A stretch of DNA of 64,000 nt from Euryodendron excelsum. Lineage: Eukaryota; Streptophyta; Magnoliopsida; Ericales; Pentaphylacaceae. The number at the start of each line of letters is the position of its first letter. Positions within the stretch are counted from its first letter, which is position 1. The stretch lies in contig CM065378.1 in the NCBI GenBank assembly GCA_033060915.1, forward strand, positions 17,476,001-17,540,000, read 5' to 3'. Under the pieces are notes generated by a model, which was given only the letters and a program-made list of their open reading frames with translations, was not told where the DNA came from and did not search any database. This document shows, one piece after another, positions 33,174 to 44,160 of the stretch. Made by a program: the position numbers and the translations under genes.

Positions 33174-35222
33174 CTAGCTATCAGTTATCATCTTTGCCGA
33201 CTTTGCAGAAGGCTCGGCTGATTTCTCTACAGAGGTTTCATCAATGGTCTTTGGCAGGTCAGCAAAAGTTTTGGCTTGTTCGGTAGCTGCCTCTGTAGCC
33301 AGTTTTCTCTTCTGTTTGGCATTGGCCTTCACTTTCTCAGGATCAACAGAGTCGTTTTCTATTGTGTCGAAGTAGTCAAGGTACAACTTCCACACATCAG
33401 AAGACTTCTCCACGTTGGCAACAAGAAGGGTACCGTTCCAACCCTCCTAAAAGATGGTCCGACTCAAGTTGACCATCTTAACAGCTAGTTCCTTAGCCAC
33501 CCGATCTTCGCCTATCTTCATTACTACTTCTTCATCCTCCTTCAGTTTGACCATCTCCACCTTGAGTGCTTTGATCTCTGCTTTGGCCTAGAATAACGGC
33601 CTCTCCTCATTGGCATCGAGCCGTTCCGCCTTCAGTCGGTCGTGTTGTTCAATCAGCTACTGATGATGCTCATTTAGGGACTAAAAGCGGCTCATCGCTT
33701 CCATGGCATTCAGCCAACCCTACATAGTAAGAGTGCATGTGCGAATGAGAAGTCAAAATAATCAAGAAAAGAATTGAAGGGATAAGAGAGAACTAATTAC
33801 CAGCAGAAAGTCATGAAAGGCACCCTTGAAAACGTTCAAATCGTTAGAGGTTTCTAGCTTCACTATGTCCTTCTTCGGCAAAGCGCTGTGAAGAATGCCT
33901 AGTGCAACCTCTGCCTGGTCAATCATGAAATCAGCAGTCGTCATTCGCTGACCTAGAATCTCCAGTATAATGGTCACAGACTCAGTATTTTCGGCTCCTT
34001 AAAGGCACCTTTTGAGCTGACTTTTACCTTCTTTGGGGCTGACAGTTGGGAGGCTACCTCAGGAGCTTTCTTCTTTTGCTACCAAGTACTCGAGTTTCTC
34101 TATGGAGGTGCCACATCCTCAGTTTGGGGAGTCTCCAAGTTCTTGGCAAATGGTTCGACAGCTTCGGTATCAGCCTTCTTGATCGACTTCCCTGCCGCGG
34201 CAAACATCATTTCCTTCAGACGATGAGCGGTACAGTCAAAAGCTTCGACGTCAATGCCAAACTGTTTGAACTGGACCAAATAGTGAGTACCTATTGTTCC
34301 TCGGTAACAGGGTCAAATGGGGACAGAGCAGCAACTATCACTTGACGTTAGGCATATACCCTTTCAATAGCGACGCCAATCGGGATCTCCTCAAAATCCC
34401 CCTTCGCACCTTGATCAACCAATGTCGCAAGTGTGCCTTATGCGATCCCCGTTTTTGCGGTGAATGAGTATCGAATCGGGTAGTTTAGCAAAATGTGGGG
34501 AGTTCGAGCAAGATCCCTCAACCTGCCTTCACCATGAAAATCCAAGACCTTCTTTAGGTCGTTGAAGTTAACTCCCCAAGTGACATCTTTTGACATCTTC
34601 TTCGTTTCTGCAAGAACAGTAAAGACAATGTTAGAAACAAAGAAAGAACAGTTCAAGAAAGTTAACCATGAGTCTGCATCTAACCTATCTTCTGAGCAAG
34701 TCTAAAGCTCCGTATAGCTGGTCTTTCTTCTGAAGGAAGGTCGCCGAACTCCCAAAGCCCGGATACCTAGACCCTAAAGTCGTCTACACTCTTCTCGGAG
34801 GAAGGCAAACACTTCACTATCTCCCTACTGTTCTTGACGGCTCGGAGATACACCTTCCAACTATCGCCTCCTACTCTGTAAAGGGTGTAATAATAGTTGA
34901 GCTCGGCAAGCCCTAGGTTCACACCCAGGCACCGATTAAGCTCAAGCATCCCAAAAATCACCATATATATGTTTGATGACAGTTGAGAGGGTGCCACTTT
35001 ATTTTGGACAATGAACTTTTGAAGGAAGGCGTGAAGGGAAAACCTAAGCCCTCCCTCAACAATGGCGATAACTGGGAAGGGCATCCCCTTCTCGGTCTAG
35101 TCCATAGCAAAGTCATCGAAGTCTACTAACTCCAACCCGATCTGATCAGGGATCTCATACCTAGCCTTAAAAGTAGCAATCCCCGTCGAACTCTCTACCA
35201 TCTTTTTTAAACGGGTCGCCAT
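33174..35222 (-). pseudogene. E2 antisense gene (gypsy-type transposon/Transposase_28-like), decayed, 3 exons
   Basis: Minus-strand gene between pol and the 3' LTR. Start ATG 35222-35220 (MATRLKKMVESSTG), aligned with E3's MASRFHRMLDGPS. Proposed exons 35222-34685, 34607-33801 and 33719-33174, with introns of 77 bp (GTTAGA...TTGCAG) and 81 bp (GTAATT...TGTAG). Exon 1 has GGLRFSLHAFLQKFIV and APSQLSSNIY, a pattern I associate with Pfam 'putative gypsy type transposon' (PF04195). Exon 3 looks coiled-coil and ends K/E/A-rich (EKSAEPSAKSAK). In-frame stops (near 35100 and 33655) and frameshifts disable it. Function unknown. Confidence 0.75.
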
Positions 35223-35365
35223 AAGAGGACAACCGTCAAAAAGAGGCGTTCACTAAAAAGATAGATGAGTGTAGAGGGGACTTACAGTGGAGGGGGAAGG
35301 CGAAGGGCACTCTTCGATAAAAGAACGAAGCAAATAAGTGACTGTTACCAAAGAAGGCACCCGGC

Positions 35366-35371
35366 TTTATA
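35366..35371 (-). promoter_or_regulatory. TATA box of the E2 antisense gene
   Basis: GTATAAAG on the minus strand, 144 bp before the ATG. E3 has TATAAA at the corresponding place. Confidence 0.65.
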
Positions 35372-35490
35372 CTTGCCCTCGCAACCGGTACGTTTGCACG
35401 AAACGATAGCAATTGCGTCGTAACAATGTAATGTCACATCGGCTGTCAATGCCCCATCGTTTCATCGCAGCAGCTTTTAATCCATGATGT

Positions 35491-35498
35491 CCACGTGG
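35491..35498. promoter_or_regulatory. CCACGTGG G-box upstream of the E2 antisense gene
   Basis: A perfect 8-bp palindrome inside ACTCGACCACGTGGAC (minus sense), about 120 bp before the TATA box. E3 has ACTCGGCCACGTGGAC about 122 bp before its TATA box. G-boxes bind bZIP/bHLH factors in plants. Confidence 0.6.
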
Positions 35499-35584
35499 TC
35501 GAGTAACCGCTGAAACAGTAGCACGCTTAAAGGAGCATCATAATGACTCGACACAGCCCTTAACCCTTTGAGGAATCCAAAAAA

Positions 35585-35604
35585 GCGCAAGGGCTGGGGG
35601 TAAT
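35585..35604 (+). other. E2 polypurine tract
   Basis: The purine-rich GCGCAAGGGCTGGGGGTAAT abuts the 3' LTR, the usual primer for plus-strand DNA synthesis. E3 has CTAGGGGTAAT at the same place. Confidence 0.6.
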
Positions 35605-36216
35605 TGTTAGTCAAAGAAATCAGGCCCAATTCGCTTGGTGAGGCCCAATAGAAATGAGGTGAATGAAGCTGGGCTATAAATCAGCCCAAGCAGTTAAAAG
35701 AGCGGCCAAGCTTACGCTGCCAACCTTAGGCCCAAGCCCAACGCGGCAAGCCCAATTTGAGGGAATAATGACCCGCATTTAATGCTCTGACCGTAGCATT
35801 TAATGCGGAGATGACTCGCATTTAATGCGGCAGCGACTTGCCACGCAATGTCCGTCATCACATCCGATCAGCTACTCTAGCAAGGCGATAAAGCTAGATG
35901 AACATTTGATCAGTCAGAGACGAATGATGTGATCTACAATGTAGGTCATGATGACCCAAAGGTAGACACAAGGGCAAAACACTCCATCGATTACACTATA
36001 AATACAACAGCCCCAAGGAGAATGGTATGCGCAATAAAAATTCAAGTATACACTACTTTTATTTATTCGATTCTAGATTAAGATTGCTAACTTAATCGTC
36101 GGAGTATGATCGGCCTAAAGAGGGTCGACCCATTCTAACTTCTCTATCCTTTTTGCAATGGCTCATTGATATTGGCTCGAGTGTTTTGCCAGGCTTTCCC
36201 AAAAATTTCACTTACA
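35605..36216 (+). repeat. E2 3' LTR
   Basis: 612 bp, TGTTAGTCAAAG to TTTCACTTACA. TATA near 35996 (ACACTATAAATACAACAG). It pairs with the 5' LTR. Confidence 0.9.
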
Positions 36217-36467
36217 TTAAGGTTCAAAATTTCGAGAAGGAATTTTGAGATTTTAGATAACCAAAAGTCTATGGATACAGATAATGAAGGATTAATTGGA
36301 ATTGTGTTGTTTATTCAGCCAAATAGTGAAGAATTAATGAGATTCATATATTTTCTGTTACAAGTTTAGCGATATTTAGTGGGGACAAATACAGGTATAA
36401 CTAAATTCAAGGGAAGGCAAATGTAAGTTTTTATAAATTCAATGAGAGCAAAACATATATTTATAAC
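36217..36467. other. Sequence between E2 and E3
   Basis: 251 bp of AT-rich DNA including TTTAGTGGGGACAAATAC, resembling the hAT-end segment TTTAGTGGGGGCAAAATTT at about 20810. It is best explained as the middle of the hAT relic. Confidence 0.45.
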
Positions 36468-37068
36468 TGTAAGTGGGATTTTTCGGGAAGGCTGGGCCGA
36501 ACTCTCAAGCCCACGTAAATGAGTCCAAACTCTCTACAAGCGAAAACGGTTAGAATGGGTCGACCCTTGGTAGGCCGATCACACTCCAATGATTAAGTTA
36601 GCAAGCTTAATCAAGATAAAAATGAATGAGAGTTACGAATGCCTAGAGTTAGTTGTCCATACCTGGCTCTCTAAGGTTCGAATATTTATAGTGTGATCGA
36701 TGGAGTGTTTTGCTCCATGCCTACTAGCAGATCATTATGGCCTACTGGGTAGGCATCATTGCATGCCATCGCCTGAACGTGTGTAGGGCTGTCTTACCAC
36801 CGCTGAGGATTCTGGCTGACCGGACGTGCTTGTCGACGTCGCGTGGGGAGTCGCTCGCCGTTTTAATGTGGGTCAACTTCGCATTTAATGCTCAAAGACC
36901 GCTAGCGGTTTGGGCTCGCCTCCCGTGGTTTAGGCCATGGTTAGAAAGAGGTCGGTGGTTTGGGCTGGACCATCCATTGGCTCTGATTTGGGCGGCCAAG
37001 CAGCCCAACTATAATTTATGTGGATTGGGCCCCATCCACTGGGTTGGGCCATAGGCTATTCCCCCACA
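36468..37068 (-). repeat. E3 3' LTR (left copy)
   Basis: 601 bp. On the minus strand the core promoter is ACACTATAAATATTCG (plus 36684-36699). It is about 60 bp longer than the other LTR, with extra sequence around 36930-36985 and 37030-37060. Confidence 0.9.
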
Positions 37069-37132
37069 ATTACCCCTAGCCTTTGTGTCGTTTTGACTTC
37101 CCAAACAGTCGAGGGCTGTAATGGTCACTCGG

Positions 37133-37140
37133 CCACGTGG
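37133..37140. promoter_or_regulatory. CCACGTGG G-box upstream of the E3 antisense gene
   Basis: Inside GGTCACTCGGCCACGTGGAC. E2 has GGTTACTCGACCACGTGGAC. Distance to the TATA box 122 bp, against 120 in E2. Confidence 0.6.
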
Positions 37141-37261
37141 ACGGTAGGGATTTAAAAACTTCATTGATGGGGTGCCATCGAATCGATGGTCGATGCGACC
37201 TTTCAGCAGAGCATCATGATTGCTTCCGTTTTCCCATGCACCAACTGACGGCTTTGATGTG

Positions 37262-37267
37262 TATAAA
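37262..37267 (+). promoter_or_regulatory. TATA box of the E3 antisense gene
   Basis: GTGTATAAAAAGG, 165 bp before the ATG at 37432, in a GC-richer context than the flanks. Confidence 0.65.
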
Positions 37268-37431
37268 AAGGTGACGCCCTGTTTGATAAAAGGCACTTGG
37301 TCTTTCTTTGCCTTCTTGTCTAGCGTGTGCGTTGCCTATTCTCGACACCCACCACTGTAAGTGTTTTCAAGCCCACACTTCTTTCGCTCTTCTCTTTATT
37401 TCTCTTCCTATGCTTTGACAGTTGCCCACTG

Positions 37432-39647
37432 ATGGCATCGCGTTTTCATAGAATGCTAGACGGTCCGTCCGCCATTGGCGCTTTTAGAGCTAGGTACGAC
37501 ATCCCAAACGAGATCAACTTAGAATTAGTCAACCCCGATGACCATCGTATGGGAGAGACCAAAAAGAGGGTGTCGTTCCAGATCATCGCTATCGTAGAAG
37601 GGGGTTCTTAGGTTTCCCATCCATCCTTTTCTTCATAAGTTTATAGTGAAAAATAAGGTGGCGCCCTCCCAGTTGTCATCGAATGTTTATAGGATCATCT
37701 TTGGTATGCTTGAGATTAATCGGCACCTGGGTGTGAACCTGGGGCCCGCTGAACTGGATTATTGCTACTCGCTTTGTAGGGTCGGGGGGAGTTCCAAAGT
37801 CTACCTCCGAGCTGTGAACAAGTCCTTAGAGTTAGTGAAGTGTCTGCCTTCCTCCGGGAAGGGCGTTGACGATGTTAGGGTTTGGGTAACCAAGCCCTGG
37901 GAGTTCGGCAACGTTCCTGAGAAGGATAAGCTGGCATTCTGATGCTCTAGAGTTCCCCTTGAAATAGGTTTAATGTTGACCTTTTATTCTGTGTGTCATT
38001 TAATTTTTTATATGGATCCGACTCTGACTGTGGCATTTTGCAAAAAAGAAGGAGAAGCGGTCGAAAGCACAAGACTGGCTCGTCAACTTTGTCGATCTGA
38101 ACAAGGTTTTGGACTATCTTGGTGAGGGTAGTTTGAGGCACATTACTCGAACCGTGCACGTTTTGCTCGCCTACCCACTTCGATATTCGACCTTCACTGC
38201 CAATACAGGTGTACCTCAAAGCGTTCTCGCTAGATTGGCGATGGAAGGTGCCGAGGGAGATTTTGAGGAGTCGGCATTGTAGTTGAAAGGGCCCGTAGCC
38301 CTACTGGGGTGACAGTTGTAGTTGCTCCTCCATCGAAACCCGTTGTCGAAGAACAACGCGAAGCACGATTGAAGTCACACAGTTCGACATCGAGTTCATC
38401 GCCACTTACGGTTCCAGACCACCAAGTTAGGATTCCGGTCAGAACCCAGGAGTCTACACCATCCCCCAACGAAGAAGATAGGATGAGTTTGAGGGAGAGG
38501 ATGTTTGCCGCTGCCGACAAACCGCTAAAAACGGTCGCCAGAACTTCCACCGACCCTCCATCTGCCTAACTAGTGGCTGCTCCTGTGGAGGAAGCCCCTC
38601 CTGTTCAAAAGAGGCCGGAGACAAGGCAAAAAAAGAAAAGGGGCCCCGAGGTTACCGCGCCACCCCCAGCACCCAAGAAGCCAAGAGGAAAGGGCGTAGT
38701 GGACGAGGTCGGCGAGGCCGTTACCATCACGCCAGATATTTTAGGCCGACTTCTCACGATAGCAGATTCAATGATTGATCAAACCAAGGTAACTTTCGGT
38801 GTTATAAAGAGCGTTCTTCAAAAAAAAGATATGGCCAAGTTGGGCGAGGCAAGCGACGCGACCGTCTTTATGGGTGCTTTCCACGATTCATTGCTGGTAA
38901 GTCGGTATCGCCCTTTAATCCGTTTAAAGATTCTTCTAACCACTTGTTTTAACACGAACTTCGCTTTTTGGTATAGGGTTGCCTGAATTCCTTGGAGGTG
39001 ATGACCCGCTTCTAGAAGCTTGCTGAGGTGCATCAGGAACTCATTGAAGAACATGATCGCTTAAAGGAGGAGTGGATCGATGCCAATAAGGATGGGATCA
39101 CCTTCAAGAAGTAAGCCGAACAGGCATCTGCTGAGCTTCTATTGATGAAGCCGAATTTCGAAAGGAGGGATAGGAAAGTGACCGACCTCCAAAAGAAATT
39201 TGATTGCAGTCCGTGGATCTGTACAATGCTAATGCCAAGGTCAAAGCACTCCAAATTGAAGTGGCCAAGCTGAAGGTCGATGAGGAGGAGATATTGCAGA
39301 GAGGTGAAGACAGAGGGGCCAATCGAGTGGCCATTGAGATGGCAAATTTGAGCCGCGTCATATTTCGGTAAGGCTAGAGCGGTGCCCTTCACGTCGCTGA
39401 AGTGGATAGGTCTGCCGACATCTGGCGTTTATGCCCGGATTATTTTGATACCACTGAAGACAGCATTGTGGACCCAAATAAAGTGGTCGCCAACGTCAAG
39501 CATTAAAGCCAACTCGCTCTGGAGGCCGCTACTGAGAAGGATAAGGCTAAGAAGGAGAAAGTTGTTGTCAAACAGTCCAAGAGTGCAGAAGAGACTGTAG
39601 ATTGCTCGGCGGAGACATCTGTGCAGCCAGGGGATAAGTCGGCGTGA
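37432..39647 (+). pseudogene. E3 antisense gene (gypsy-type transposon/Transposase_28-like), decayed, 3 exons
   Basis: Opposite in strand to E3 pol. Start MASRFHRMLDGPSAIG at 37432. Exon 1 to about 37967 contains ARYDIPNEINLELVNPDD, then (after a stop at 37609-37611 and a frame change) KVAPSQLSSNVYRIIFGMLE and VGGSSKVYLRAVN. Intron 1 about 37968-38043 begins GTTTAA; its acceptor now reads TTTTGCAA, probably a lost CAG. Exon 2 to 38896 includes a basic, proline-rich tract (38570-38700) and ends AFHDSLL. Intron 2, 38897-38976, is GTAAGT...TATAG. Exon 3 is E/K-rich coiled coil ending VQPGDKSA and TGA at 39645-39647. Both intron sites match E2. Function unknown; not a classical transposase by what I can see. 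Confidence 0.78.
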
Positions 39648-40364
39648 CGATTGTAGCTTCTCCTTCTTTTTTAACATGTTTTTGTAATCAATTAATGCCT
39701 ATTTTGAATGGAAAGCTTTGTTTCATCTCATATCTAGATACTATCCACCATTGAATCTGCCTGATTTGTTTTGAAATTTATTATTTAGTATGATTTCCAT
39801 TTTTGGCCGACTTGTCCAATTTCTTTGTAGCCTTCTTTGGCCAATCTGTCCAACTTGGACAGGACCAAGTTCATACTTGGTTTTTGTGGCCTCCTTTGGC
39901 TTACATGTCCAACTTGGACAGGATCAAGTTCACACTTGGTTTTTCTGGCCTTCTTTGGCTAACCTGTCCAACTTGGACATGACCAATTTTTTATACTTGG
40001 TTTTTGTGGCCTTCTTTAGCCGACCTGTCCAACTTGGACAGGACAAAGTTTTTACATTTGGTTTTCGTGGCCTTATTTGGTCGACCTGTCTAACTTGGGC
40101 AGGACCAAGTTTTTACACTTGGTTTTCGTGGCCTTCTTTGGCCAACTTGTCCAACTTGGACCGGACCAAGTTTTTACACTTGGTTTTTGTGGCCTTCTTT
40201 GGCCAACCTGTCCAACTTGGACAGGATCAAGTTTTTACACTTGGTTTTTGTGGATTCCCGGAGTGCTCAGAGTTGATTTTTTTTTTTTTGAACAACCTCA
40301 TTTTCCATTGATCTCATAAAAGCCTTGCACATTTGTTGAGTTGTTACATTGTATGGGATTCTGC
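39648..40364. other. E3 antisense-gene / pol spacer
   Basis: Convergent 3' ends of the antisense gene (+) and pol (-). Mostly the repeat array at 39800-40255. The 173-codon plus frame over it comes from the repeats. Confidence 0.6.
39800..40255. repeat. 59-61-bp palindrome-bearing repeats in E3 (7 units)
   Basis: TGTCCAACTTGG recurs at 39847, 39906, 39965, 40026, 40087, 40148 and 40209. Each unit holds two hairpins: TGTCCAACTTGGACA, and ACCAAGTTTTTACACTTGGT. The same unit occurs about three times in E2. Confidence 0.92.
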
Positions 40365-43300
40365 ATTACTGGTAGAATTTCTTCAAGTTATTCGCATTCC
40401 AGGGTCGAGGCAACTGTCTTCCCTCTTTAACAGTCTCCAACCGGTGTGCACCAACGTGGACCTGGGATGTCATTCTGTAGGGGCCCTCCCAGTTGGGGCC
40501 AAGCTTGCCATTTGCTACATTCTTAGTTGCACCCAATATTTTTCGTAAGACTAGGTCACCTTGAGTGAAGTTTCTCGGACGAAACCGTTTGTTATAGAAG
40601 CGTCTTACTGTCGCTGATATTCAGTAAGTCTGATCAAGGCAGCTTCTCTTTTTTCTTTAGCGAGATCCAGATTCTTTTTCAGCGTTTGGTTATTGAGCCC
40701 TGTGTTGAAGGCTGTCGATCTGATAGTTTGTAGCCTGACCTCCAAAAGTATGACTGCTTCCACCCCGTATGCCAGAGAGAATGAGGTTTGGCCTGTAGAT
40801 CTCCTTGGGGTCATTCTATAGGACCACAGAACGCTGGGTAGTTCTTCCATCCACTTCCCTTTGGCCCTTTCCAGCGGCTTTTTGATTCCGTTAAGCATAA
40901 TTTTGTTTAAAATCTCGGCCTGCCCATTGCATTGGGGATAGGCTGGTGTTGAGTAATAGTTCCTGATCCCAAGTCCTTTGCAAAATGATCTGAACGTATT
41001 ACCATCGAACTGGGTGCCGTTATCTGAAACAATGGCACGAGGGACCCCGAACCTTGTTACTATGCTTTTCCACGCGAACCTTTTGGCTTAGACTTATCTG
41101 ATGTTTGACAAAGGCTCCGCTTCTACCCATTTAGTGAAGTAGTCGGTCGCCATGATGAGGAACCTTTTATTGCCTGGAGCTCGGGGCAAAGGTCTGATTA
41201 TATCTAGTCCCCACTGAGTGAAAGGCCATGGACTGGTAATGGTTGTGAGATCTTCGGCTGGCTAGTGGATGAGGGGGGAATACTTCTTACACTTGTCGTA
41301 CTTTAGGACGTATTGGGCTGCATCTTTCTGCACGTAGGACCACCAGTATCCCTGTGAGATAGCCGGTGCGCTACCGATCTTCCATCGACATGGCTCCCAC
41401 ATATCCCTTCATGAATTTCAAACAGGACCCCTTGCACTTTGTCTGGATGAATGCAATGCAAGTATGGACCCGTGAAGGAACGTCTGTAAAGCTCCCTGCT
41501 TGGTGATAGCCAATATTTGAAAGCTGCGTGTTTGATTCGCCGAGCTTCATTCTTATCCTCTAGTAGTTTGTCTTTGTCGAGGTAGGAGATAATTAGGTCC
41601 ATCTAGGATGGTCCCAACTGTTCTACAGCCAAGGCTTGCTCTTCTTCCTGAAAGATACTGGGCCTGGCCAGGGTTTCCACGTTGATTGTCTTTTTTGACC
41701 CCGATTTCAAGGTTATTGCTAATGTCGCCAGAGCATCTGCATGCGAGTTGTTGTCCCGGCTAATCTGTCGAAGCTTGTAACTATTGAATTGGCCGAGCAG
41801 TTCCTTTGGTTTAGCTAGGCACAACGTCATTCTATCATTCTTTACTGCATATTCTCTTGTGATCTAGTTGACAGTAAGCAAAGAGTCCGAATAAATGATG
41901 ATCTCAGGAATCCCGAGTTCAATGGCTCGGTGTATTCATGTAAGCAAGGCCTCGTATTCAGACTCGTTGTTGGAGGCAACAAACTCAAGTTTTATAGCTT
42001 ATTCAATAGTCAAGCCATCTGGTGTAATGAGCACTATACCCGATCCTGCCCCTTGGTCATTGGAAGCTCCATCAACGTAGAGTTGCCAATGATTAGCTTT
42101 TTCCCAATGATCCAAAGAGAGGTCCTTGTGTGGTTGGGCATGAACTTCTATTTGGTCGGCCTCTGGTGGCAATTCAACGGAGAACTCAACTACAAAATCT
42201 GCAAGGACCTGCCCTTTTACTGCCGATTTAGGTTGGAACTTGATATCAAACTCCCCTAATTTCACGGCCCATTTTGCCATTCTTCCGGAGAAGTCAGCCA
42301 TTCTAAGAAGGGGTTTGAACTGGTGGTCCGTGAGGACGTTTATTGTGTGAGCCCTGAAGTAATGCACCAAGTTACGGGATGCTACTACCAGTGTAAGCGC
42401 TAATTTTTCAAGTGGTAAATCCCTGCTCTCTACCCGGAGAAGTGTTTTGCTGACATAATAGACATGCAATTGCTGCTGATCTTGTTGCCTGAGTAAGACG
42501 ACGCTGATTGCATGCTCCAAGACCGCAAGATAGAGGAAGAGTTCCTCATGCTGGAGTGGAGTGGAAAGTAAAGGTGGTTGGGTCAAGTATTTCTTCAGAT
42601 CGTTGAGGGCTAAGTCACATTCTGGAGTCCATTTGAACTGTTCTCGTTTCTTGAAAAACTGGAAGAATGGTTGACACCTGTCTGATGATCGACTGATGAA
42701 CCTGTTGAGTGTTGCGGCCATTCCAGTTAGCTTTTGTACCTCCTTGGCATTCTTCGAGGCTTGAACGCTCTAGATTGCACTGATCTGTCGTGGATCTACT
42801 TCAATGCCCAGTACGTAACCAGGAACCCCAGAAATTTCCTCGAGCTAACTCCGAAAACGCATTTTGAGGCATTCAGCCTCATTTTGTACTCCTTCAGGAT
42901 GCAAAGTACCTCTTTTAAATCCCCTGGATGAGAGTTACTGAGTTTGCTTTTCACCACCATATCGTCGATGTAGACCTCGACGGTACTGCCGAGCTGCTTT
43001 TTGAACATTTTTGTCACCAACCGCAGGTATGTGGCCCCGGCGTTCTTCAGAACAAAGAGCATAACTTTGTAGCAATAGATGCCCCTTGGAGTGATGAAGG
43101 TCGTCTTCTCTTGATCGTCAAGGTGGAGGGGAATCTAGTAGTACCCTCGATAAACATCCAAGAAACTTATCCTCCCAAAATCAGATGTCACATCCACGAG
43201 CTGGTCGATTTTGGGGAGGGGAAATGGGTCATTGGGGCATGCTTTGTTAAGATCAGTGAAGTCCACGCAGACCCTCCACTTGCCGTCCTTCTTTTTTACC

Positions 43301-44160
43301 ACAACTGTGTTTGAAAGCCAGCTTGGGTAGTTGATTTTCTGAATTGCCCCGACTTCCAAAAGCTTTTCCATTTCTTCTACAACAGCGTCCATATGTTGGG
43401 TTGCCGCCCTTCTCCCTTTTTGGACCACAGGTCGGCATTTTGGGTCGACATTTAGCCGGTGACAGGCAACATCAGCATCAATCCCCGGCATGTCATAAGG
43501 GGTCCAGGCGAACACTTCCAGGTAACTTGTTAATAGCTCGATCAAAGACTATTCCTCTCGTTTGGACAAAGATGTGCCAATGACGAAGTACTTATCTCCC
43601 TACCGATCAATATGTATCTTCTTTAGATCCTCCACGGCCTTGTTCTCAGGTGTTTGTCCCACATCGTCGATGGTTGGGGTGTTCTCGTGAAGCTTCATCA
43701 TTTGCACATTCTTAGCCTTTGTCTTGGTTGTGCATGCTGTTAGGAAACACTGTTTGGCAGCTACTTGGTCTCCTCTTATCTCTCCCACTGCACCAGGGGT
43801 TGGGAATCGAATCAGTTGATGATAGGACAAATGAATGGCTTTCATGAGGTGTGACCAGGTTCGTCCCATGATGGCTTTGTAGGGGGAGGGTACGTTGACT
43901 ATCAGAAATTCGGTTCGCAATATAATTCCTCCGGCCGTTACTGGAACTGTTACCTTTCCCATAGGCCAAACTGGATCTGAGTTGAATCCAACTAGTGAGT
44001 TGAGTGATGGCTGGAGGTCGGACTCTTTGAGTTTCAGTTTCTTGAATAAGCTGTAGTATATGACTTCGGATGAACTCCCTTAGTCAATGAGCAACCTCTT
44101 TACGTCGAAGTCCACCATTCTCAATGTTACAACCAAGGCGTCATTGTGTGGGGACTGCAC
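40365..44160 (-). pseudogene. E3 pol: protease, RT, RNase H, integrase
   Basis: Reading leftwards: the protease active site near 44078 is LID-stop-GSSSEV, so a nonsense codon sits in the D-x-G-S-S motif. RT spans about 43545-42760, with intact [12 protein letters not shown] near 42960. RNase H is one long open piece (240 codons, 42721-41999) with LYVDGASND near 42070. Integrase has HCIHPDKVQGVLFEIHEG (zinc-binding part, near 41450), WGLDIIRPLP near 41190, VSDNGTQFDGN near 41020 and AYGVEAVILLEV near 40760; the C-terminus ends near 40368. Stops (for example after EPLSNIR and in the zinc region) and frame changes prevent expression. Confidence 0.9.

Larger units (their letters stand above)
20987..36216 (+). 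mobile_element. E2: Ty3/gypsy Tat/Retand-like element, split by S1
   Basis: Two LTRs in direct orientation, both beginning TGTnnGTCAAAGAAATCAGG and ending CACTTA(C/T)A, flank a gag-pol-type interior. The 5-bp duplication TTAAG is exact (20982-20986 and 36217-36221). Order: LTR, PBS, gag, protease, RT, RNase H (interrupted by the 5.3-kb S1), integrase, repeat array, antisense gene, polypurine tract, LTR. Without S1 it is about 9.9 kb. Every frame carries stops. It cannot move on its own. Confidence 0.92.

Noticed and set aside
39790..40311. 173-codon plus-strand open frame
   Set aside because: It is created by seven 59-61-bp tandem repeats inside the pol/antisense spacer of E3. The product is a pure repeat and E2 does not keep the frame.
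42928..43314. 128-codon plus-strand frame
   Set aside because: Antisense shadow of the E3 reverse transcriptase, whose motifs are clear on the minus strand.
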